Shown: positions 56,684 to 64,000 of the stretch, in pieces
How positions within the stretch are numbered: the stretch's first letter is position 1
Layout of the letters: every line of letters begins with the position of its first letter
From: Chaetoderma sp. LZ-2023a
Taxonomy: Eukaryota > Mollusca > Caudofoveata > Chaetodermatida > Chaetodermatidae
Length of the DNA stretch: 64,000 bases
Assembly: GCA_034401795.1 (NCBI GenBank)
Contig: CM067367.1
Span: 37,630,130-37,694,129 of the forward strand
Direction of reading: 5' to 3'
Notes under the pieces: generated by a model
The model's input: the letters and a program-made list of their open reading frames with translations, nothing else
The model's database searches: none
Told to the model about the DNA's origin: nothing
Program-made: the position numbers and the translations under genes

Positions 56684-58881
56684 ATGATGGCGGTTGTAAA
56701 CATCATTTTACAAATTATGATTATCTGCACCATCAATTGCAGAGGCTTAAATACCGAATTCAAGCAGCGCCACTTGCTCGAAGAATTAGCAAATGCGAGA
56801 GTTGATATTGCTTTTCTACAAGAGACCAAAATTCAAAAATCTGAAGTGTATGAATCTCTCAAAAATATTTCAAAAGGGCAGATTTTTTTTTCTTTATCAC
56901 AAGATAATAGTGCGGGAGTGGCCATTGTTATCCTGCCCCGCTGTCTCAACTATGTTGACGTTATATCGTCCTCATCAGATCCAAATGGACGATGGATTTG
57001 TGTATCAATTGATGTACTAAACACAAGTTTAAATTTGATGTGCCTTTATGCACCTACCTCTCATCAATTGCGCCGTGAATTTCTAAATGATGTTTCCACA
57101 AAAATTCAAGACAGAACGCCTGAAAACCTAATTATGGGCGGTGACTTTAATTGCATATTAGACGGGGCTAAAGACAGAAACTCTAGGTCTAATTTTAATG
57201 ACTCTTCGCATAATATTTTGAAACACATTTGTGAAAATAAAAGCTTGTTAGACACTTATCGGATTGAAAATCCAGAGGGCCAGGAATTTACTTGGTTTTC
57301 AACCGATGGAAGGTTAGCTTCAAGGTTAGACAGGATCTATGTAGAACATTCATTGAAAGGTTACATGTTTAAGCAAGGGCATCTCCCTACATCGATGGCC
57401 CAAGCATATGTTCGGTTTATATACAAGAGGGGTGACAGAAATAAAATACAGAATTATAGACCAATCTCTACTCTGTGTAGATTAGAAGATTATTATTCGG
57501 GCACTAACATTAAAACTTGGCGCAGTCCTAGGCGAAGTCATTCATGATGAACAAACCTGCTCTGTTCCAGGATCATCAATATTAAACAACACATTGCTTA
57601 TACGCGACCTTATTCAATTAGTTGAAAAGGATTGTATCCCAGCAGCAATAATAGCACTTGATAACGAGAAGGCGTTTGACAGACTAGAATGGGATTTCTT
57701 GTTTAAGTCTTTAGACCATATTGGCTTTGGTTTAAGATTTATTAAATGGGTCAATATTTTATATACTGATATAACAAGTTGCTATTTAGTTAACAATCAG
57801 CTATCCAAACCTGTAGTGTTGGAACGAGGTGTCAGACAGGGTTGCTCACTGTCCTCGCTTCTATTCGTCATAGCTATGGAATCGTTGGGGGCCACATTGA
57901 GTCAATGCAATGACTTTCAAGGAATATGTATACGTGGCGTAGAAAGGCCACTAAAGGTTTCTCAATATGCAGATGATATGACTGTGTTTGCCGGTAAAAA
58001 TACAGATTTTAGAATTTTAAATGGAGTATTTTCAAAAGGCACCAGGACTTAAAGTCAATAACGATAAATCTAAGGGATTGTTTTTGGGCGATTGGAAGGG
58101 CAGAACTGATAATGTGATGGATATTAACTGCTCAAATGATGTCATAAAAACTTTGGGTATTTACTTTAGTAGAGAACAAAATGTATTACTAAACTGGGAA
58201 GAAAGGATATCCAAGCTAAAGTGTGTATTACTATTTTGGAAACGACGTCGCCTAGCTGTCTTTGGCAGGACATTTGTCATTAATAATTTAATTTTATCCG
58301 GACTGTGGTATACCGCTTCTGTAGTTCATATGCCCAAATCAGTTGAGTCAAAGATCAACACGTTACTTTTGTCCTTCTTATGGGAGGACAAAGCCCATTT
58401 AGTATCACAGTCAATCCTCACCAATGAAAAGCATGCCGGAGGCCTGGATTTGGTTAATCTTTCAGCAAAGTGTGCTTCTTTAAAATTGAAATTCTTGAAT
58501 AAGCTACTTACTTCAAACTTATCTTGGTCAAGTGTTTCAAGGGCACTTCTCCAAAGGTACGTTGACCCATTTCCAGTAGAATGTTTATTTATGTGCAATA
58601 AACTGCCACCTAATCATCAAAAGATTCCAAATGTATATAAAGAACAGCTCGAAGCCTTAAATATATTTACACGATCAATGCCACAACCCAATTGTTGGGA
58701 AGATGCCTTAGAGCAACGTCTTTGGGGCAACGAGTTGACTCGTGATAATGATGATGTATTATATTTGCCCTCTATGGCCAAAAATTACCATCCATCTATA
58801 TGTGATGAGAGTTATCACTTTCGTGTAATGTCGGAATACTTCTTGTGTGTGATGAGAACTATTACATGTATTAATGTGTAA
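56684..58881 (+). pseudogene. Tx1-type ORF2: endonuclease and reverse transcriptase, with internal deletion
   Basis: The endonuclease part shows TINCRGLN, FLQETKI, MGGDFNCILD and SRLDRIYV. It then jumps within a few residues to the RT start IYKRGDRNKIQNYRPIS, so roughly the usual linker and the SDH end of the nuclease are deleted near 57400. A frameshift follows near 57490. RT motifs continue with QTCSVPGSS, ALDNEKAFDRLEW, RQGCSLSSLLFVIAMESL and QYADDMTVF (catalytic YADD intact). Another shift at about 58030 leads to the C-terminal part with KRRRLAVFGRTFVINN and GGLDLVNL. The wording fits Tx1 better than mammalian L1. Confidence 0.85.
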
Positions 58882-59110
58882 TCACTGTCACCTGTGTGCG
58901 CATCGCCGTCAGAGTGTTCTAAAGATGTGTGTCACTACTTTGAGGCATGGATTCGTGGATCACATATTTCGTGGCTCGCCTACTTTGCAGATTAGCTATT
59001 TCGTGCATCGTCAATTTTCATGTATTTTTCTATTCGACGGGGAATGCGTAATTGAACATAAATTGCATGTTTTATTGACAATTATATACAATACGACATT
59101 TCACACAATA

Positions 59111-59558
59111 CGATACTGCACATATAATTCATCGTGTCTTGCTTAATTACCTTTTGATTGCCTATAGTCATCACGTTAGTATCAAGAGTATATCACTATT
59201 ATTTTGACATCCTCTTATCATCGTCATTATCATTAGTCATTTTATTCCCTTATTATCGTCATTATCATTAGTCAATTCAATAAATTTCCATTCATATTCA
59301 CCTCATCTATATTCATAATTTTTATTAAATATTACCGTATATATTAGAGCTAACACTCTTTTGTTTCCTTCACTAATGGTATAGATTTGGCATTGGGAGC
59401 ATTTTGTGATTTGTAGTTGTGGGCCCGGGGTCACACGATGGAGGTTTACGACCATGTCAAATGCGACTAAAACCACGGCTCCTGGTGAAATAGTGTTGGC
59501 ACCTTTGCGCTAGAAATTAGCCATTTAAACGGTGTTCTACAACTAGGAGCTTATGGGT
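59111..59558. other. Intergenic or intron sequence with a short duplication
   Basis: TTATCATCGTCATTATCATT and a near copy follow each other at 59215-59275. Nothing else was recognised. Confidence 0.4.
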
Positions 59559-59869
<311 letters not shown>

Positions 59870-60552
59870 GGATGGTAATGATAGGGGTAGTGGTAATGGT
59901 AGTGATAGTAGTGGTGCTGGTGCCGGATAGTCAGCATCCCAAAATAAGCCTACTATACTACCACCACCGTTTCTACTAAATTTCGGACTTTCCGTATCTT
60001 TTTCGCTGGAAAATGCCAGTATACTGTAACAGCAATTCTGGTGTAAAGGTGTTTTAGATGCTGCTTCGCACACACGTATGAACCCAAGGCACGCACGTTC
60101 GCATGCACGCACGCACAAGCACATATATGTAGACAGGCGGATGGGTGGACAGATTGGTGGACAGACGTAACTGATGGGCGGATACACCCGAATGCAAATA
60201 TGGAATAAGAGTCATTTGAGGTGATGGTAATAATTGTACTGAAAATAATTTTTGTGTTAAGCAGCAGCAACTGCCAGTGAAATTGTTTTCAAAGAATTTC
60301 AGTAGGTTTTATAATAAGGCGTTATATTTATAATCGCCAATGAGATTTCTAGGGTTTTTTGAATTTGCTATGTAAATCGTGCTGGTTATTTGTTTGCAAT
60401 TCGTACATTTAATACAATGCTGGTAGTTGTTTATAGTTTATACTGTCGCAAATCGTGGTCTGTTAATAGTAGACCAATTATCGGATCGTTGGCCTAGGGC
60501 TATTCATTAACAAAATCCGTAGAGCATCAGACTTAATCCGAGGGTTTAACAT
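59870..60552. other. Sequence between microsatellite and minisatellite, nothing recognised
   Basis: No coding signal or terminal repeats. A few CACGCACG repeats lie at 60090-60115. Confidence 0.4.
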
Positions 60553-61052
60553 TGTGTAATGGTGGCTATTTGTACATACTGTGTAATGGTGGCTATTTGT
60601 ACATACTGTACAACGGTGGGTGTTTGTACATACTGTGTAATGGTGGATATTTGTACATACTGTGTAATGGTGGCTATTTGTACATACTGTATAATGATGG
60701 GTATTTGCACATACTGTGTAATGGTGGCTATTTGTACATACTGTGTAACCGTGGGTATTTGTACACATTGTGTAGTGGTGGCTATTTGTACATACCGTGC
60801 AAATGTGGGTATTTGTACATACTATGTAATGGTGGCTATTTGTACATAATGTGTAACGGTGGGTATTTGTAATACTGTGTAGCGCTGGGTATTTGTACAT
60901 ACTATGTTACGGTGGGTATTTGTACATACTGTTAACGCTGGGTATTTGTACATACTGTGTAATGGTGGGTATTTGTACATACTGTGTAATGGTGGGTATT
61001 TGTACAAACTGAGTAATGGTTGGTATTTGTACATACTGTGTAATGGTGGGTG
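60553..61052 (+). repeat. 27-bp minisatellite
   Basis: About eighteen units of TGTGTAATGGTGGCTATTTG plus TACATAC, some with small deletions near 60868-60930. Because 27 is divisible by three, several frames stay open on both strands; these are not taken as genes. The array resumes at 63951 after the inserted LINE. Confidence 0.95.
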
Positions 61053-63950
61053 GAGGAGAAAGATGACACCTTCACGCCGGTCTCCTCCGTAAGTACCATA
61101 TTTGTTGGGAAACTAAGTCATCAAGGAAAGCGGGCTGACATCTGCATACAGAGGCAACTATGATTATGTCTACCCTTCTTCAAACAAGAAACGGCGCTCG
61201 ACGTCCTCGGACGACGCAATCTTCCCAGGAGCTCACGATAGCTACGTGGAATGTACGTGGTCTGGGTGCAACATCAAAGAGGCAAACCGTAGGTGCAGAG
61301 TGTGAACACTATAACATCGATATTGCATGCATTCAAGAGACTAAAGTAGCTAAACACTCAGAGCAGCAACTACAGCTAGTGCTCATGGAGAAAAAATAAG
61401 CCACATACCGGGGCTTAGGCTTCGTAATCGGAGCAAGGGTCTTGGATCATGTCATTAGTTGTGGATACGTCAGCGAACACGTTGCATTCACCGGCCTGGC
61501 TATACTTACACGAAAACACACCACCACTAAGTGTCGAATTGTCAACGCATACGGCCCAACTATCGAAAAAGCCAAAGCGAATCCAGCAAAAATATTAGAT
61601 TCCTTCTATGCAGAACTGAGATTCGCCATTTCAATCCCAGCTAGATGGTAACTGTTCGTGTGTAGAGATTTCAACTCCAAGCTGGGTAAACACGGAATTG
61701 CGGACAAAAGTTCAGGACTTAGCTTATGTATGGGATCATATGGAGAGGGCACATGCAACAGCAATGAAGATGCACTGGTGGCATTCCTTAGTTCCAATGG
61801 CCTATTTGTCTCAAATACGGCTTTCAAACACCCATGCTGTCACCGGACAACATGGACTGGACACATTACTGATCGCAAAGCCCCAAAAGATTCTAAGGCT
61901 ACAACAGCTGTCTTCAACCAAATAGACTTCATACTATGCAAGACAGAAGCAAAACCCTTACTCCGGAGGGCTGGTTCGTATGGAGGCACAGACCTCAATT
62001 CTGACCATAAGCTAGTCATTACATGCCTTCAGATGAACGATCTCTACCTAATATATAAATACCATACCAGGCAAGAGGGTAAAGTGAAGACCACACCAAA
62101 CTATGCCGGGAGCGCAATATTATTCTGCGCCACATTAGTGAACGCTTAAAAGATCTTGCTATTCAACAGGCAGCTTCCCTAGCAGATGAAATCACTGCCA
62201 TGGATGACTGTCACAAAATGTTTCGGACAGCCCGAGCCCTGAGAGTTACCGACTACACACCACCACTTACTGTACACAACGCTAAAGAACACTTTATCGG
62301 GACTGACCAGGGAAAGCCAAGGCGATCCGAGAATGGTTCAAGGAACAGTTCACTGACAACGATGACGAGCCCTTGCACCCGTTCTCACGAGACCCCAGGT
62401 CATTACTAACACCAATTAAAACAGCAGAAGTTGAGAAGGCACTTAAGGCCCTGAAAAATGGACGTGCATCTGGACCTGATAGCATGAGCAATGCACTATT
62501 CAAATATGCAAGTGATATCATCTCAAAACCGATCACGCGCCTAATCAATTCAGCTTTTATGCACCACCTTCCCATCGACGCTGTAGGCCAAGGCACCCTT
62601 AGCCACCAAGCCACCTGGGCCCACCAGCCAATCTGCGGTCCATTGAGCTCCTCAACAGCATACTGAAAATCCTATCCAATGTTACGCTATGCCGCTTCCG
62701 GGACAAGATTGATAACTTCACTGGATCATGTCAAAATGGCTTCAAACGTGGACGCAGCTGCGCAGACATTGTATGGGCTCAACGCATACTTGTGTCAGTA
62801 GTCATGTCCAAACACTGGGACCTCCACAAAATGGGCATTGACATATCACGAGCCTTCGACACAATTAAACGCTCAAAGATCCTAGATGTACTACGCCAGG
62901 CCAGTTGCAATGAAGATGAGTTACGACTAGTGAGACTACTACTTCCAGACACCAAGCTGAGAGTACAAGTCAAGCCGCTGAAGTCTGTAGATTTTGCGAC
63001 AAGGGAGATGGTCTATCTCCGATGCGTTTCACCTGCTACCTTGTATTGAAATCTGTGCGGGAAGGTTACACATGACCAACACGCCCCCCCCCCCCCGTGT
63101 CAATACTGAGCACGCTAGAGATGGAATATGCCGACGATGTGGACTTCATCGACAAGGAGAAGAAAACCCTTGGCAAACTAAAAATTGAGAATCTCTTTAT
63201 GAATGAATCAAAAACAGAGTTCACCCACATATACCTATCGACAAAGCATGAACCTATAGAAAATGACGACCCACTTCGTGGCGGTGAACCATGGAGGAAA
63301 AAGTAAAATCCAGGGCTCACTGCTTTGCAGTACTGCTGACATTTCGGCATACTGCGTCATGGGGGGAACCTAGCTTTCCAGTCCTTCTGGAAGCTATGGA
63401 TTCGTAGATCAAAGATGCCCTTGATAAAGCGGCTACGTTTATACAACGCAACCTGCGTATCCTTGATGCTGTATTACTGTAACAGCTGGGCAGCTCCAAA
63501 GGCAGCTCTAGACAAACTCGATGCCTGCCACCGCAAACACCTACGCACCATCACTGGACACCGATGGCCAGGCAGCATAATTTCCAACGATGCACTATAC
63601 AAGATGTGTAATACGTCGCCGCTATCTGTAAAAGTCGCCCAGCAAAGATGGCCCATGATTGGCCATGTGCTAAGGATGCCAGAAGAGACACCAGCATAGA
63701 GAGCCATGGTATTCTCCCTACGCGGAACCAGAAAATACAAAGCCAAGAGAGGACTTCATTACATAAATCTGCTAAGCATGCTACGAGGTGACCTCAAGAA
63801 AGCAGGACTCGGTACATTCAAGTCAAGAATAGACCTGAGGAAGCTAAGGATTTCGGTTGAGGACAAGACACAGTGGGCAAAAGCAAAGAAGGACTGATTG
63901 AAGCTGTAGGATGTTTCTACTACTACAGCCGCACGTTACAGTAATCATAC
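61053..63950 (+). mobile_element. Non-LTR retrotransposon (endonuclease plus RT) inserted in the 27-bp minisatellite
   Basis: It starts about TGGAGGAGAAAGATGACACC and ends AGTAATCATAC without poly(A). The 27-bp array lies on both sides. A second, truncated copy at 39804-40993 ends at the same base, confirming the 3' terminus. The clade is not assigned with confidence. The C-terminal phrase with RW-P-M-I-G-H-V-L-R followed by TPA is common in RTE/Ingi/CR1-like elements. Confidence 0.85.
61160..63897 (+). pseudogene. LINE polyprotein: AP endonuclease and reverse transcriptase, broken
   Basis: The endonuclease part in one frame (61160-62149) shows TIATWNVRGLG, IACIQETKV, AYGPT and NSDHKLVI, with premature stops at about 61397 and 61649; the usual GDFN reads CRDFN. 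RT parts follow in changing frames: ALKNGRASGPDSMSNALFKY (62373-62666), DISRAFDTIKRSKIL (motif A, 62792-63049) and EYADDVDFID (motif C, 63097-63306). The C-terminal CCHC-free region follows, with HRKHLRTITGHRWPG and KVAQQRWPMIGHVLRM (63415-63897). At least four frame changes make it non-functional. Confidence 0.88.
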
Positions 63951-64000
63951 ATAATGGTGTGTATGTGTACATTCTGTGTAATGATGGGTATGTGTACATA
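63951..64000 (+). repeat. 27-bp minisatellite, right flank of the LINE
   Basis: ATAATGGTGTGTATGTGTACATTCTGTG shows diverged units of the same array as 60553-61052. It runs off the window. Confidence 0.85.

Larger units (their letters stand above)
54780..59110 (+). mobile_element. Tx1/L1-type non-LTR retrotransposon, internally deleted
   Basis: It contains an ORF1 with two CCHC knuckles and an ORF2 with AP-type endonuclease and reverse transcriptase, in the order of L1/Tx1 elements. The endpoints are approximate. The 5' region (54780-55345) has a near-inverted pair of ATATTTATTGTTAG / AACTAACAAATATACG phrases and no coding. No poly(A) tail or clear target duplication was seen. Confidence 0.8.

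Noticed and set aside
60478-60900. 140-codon minus-strand frame rich in Tyr, Thr, Cys and His
   Set aside because: It is the 27-bp minisatellite read in frame; the period is a multiple of three, so frames stay open by construction.

Overview
The window is eukaryotic genomic DNA, with spliced exons, long repeat-filled introns, many microsatellites and several classes of transposon. The host gene and the repeat types fit a marine invertebrate animal. A non-vertebrate deuterostome (hemichordate, echinoderm or amphioxus) is my best guess; a lophotrochozoan cannot be excluded.

Host gene. I could assemble one gene, on the minus strand and running across almost the whole window. Ten exons (54329 down to 561) splice with matching phases into 682 codons and stay open at both ends. 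Their order is laminin-G/pentraxin, two calcium-binding EGF repeats, one thrombospondin type-1 repeat, one six-cysteine sushi domain, a unique segment with a furin-like RRKR site, and two GCC2/GCC3 cysteine repeats. From the sushi domain onward the order and cysteine pattern match SVEP1 as I know it. The pentraxin, EGF and TSP1 modules upstream of the sushi domain are arranged differently from vertebrate SVEP1. The product should be a secreted, multi-domain adhesion protein.

Large intron. The intron between the sushi exon (42141) and the next exon (9160) is about 33 kb. Most of it is one nested insertion. A degenerate ~145-bp tandem array received an antisense solo LTR of about 3.3 kb (10937-11679 and 35626-38213, 4-bp target duplication GTAT). 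Into that LTR went a sense Ty3/gypsy element (11680-35625, duplication TGTA/TTTA) with gag, protease, reverse transcriptase, RNase H and integrase remnants. Its 3' LTR was then hit by another LTR of the same family (from 28790), and that LTR by a PIF/Harbinger transposon (29093-32443, duplication CAG). The gypsy family has unusually long LTRs (~3.4 kb), a tRNA-Lys-like primer site, a conserved CCAAT-CRE-TATA promoter, and a third open reading frame downstream of pol with its own TATA box. All its genes are broken.

Other introns. 1.0-9.8 kb holds a decayed pogo-type element and copies of a hairpin-bearing MITE. 41.3-54.0 kb holds many more MITE copies, a 1.3-kb near-palindrome, a ~3.9-kb foldback element with an internal acidic zinc-finger ORF, and a minisatellite apparently grown from the MITE end. 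54.7-64 kb holds two non-LTR retrotransposons: a Tx1/L1-type element, and an endonuclease/RT element inserted in a 27-bp minisatellite. A 5'-truncated copy of the latter lies at 39804-40993. I saw no rRNA, tRNA or CRISPR array.
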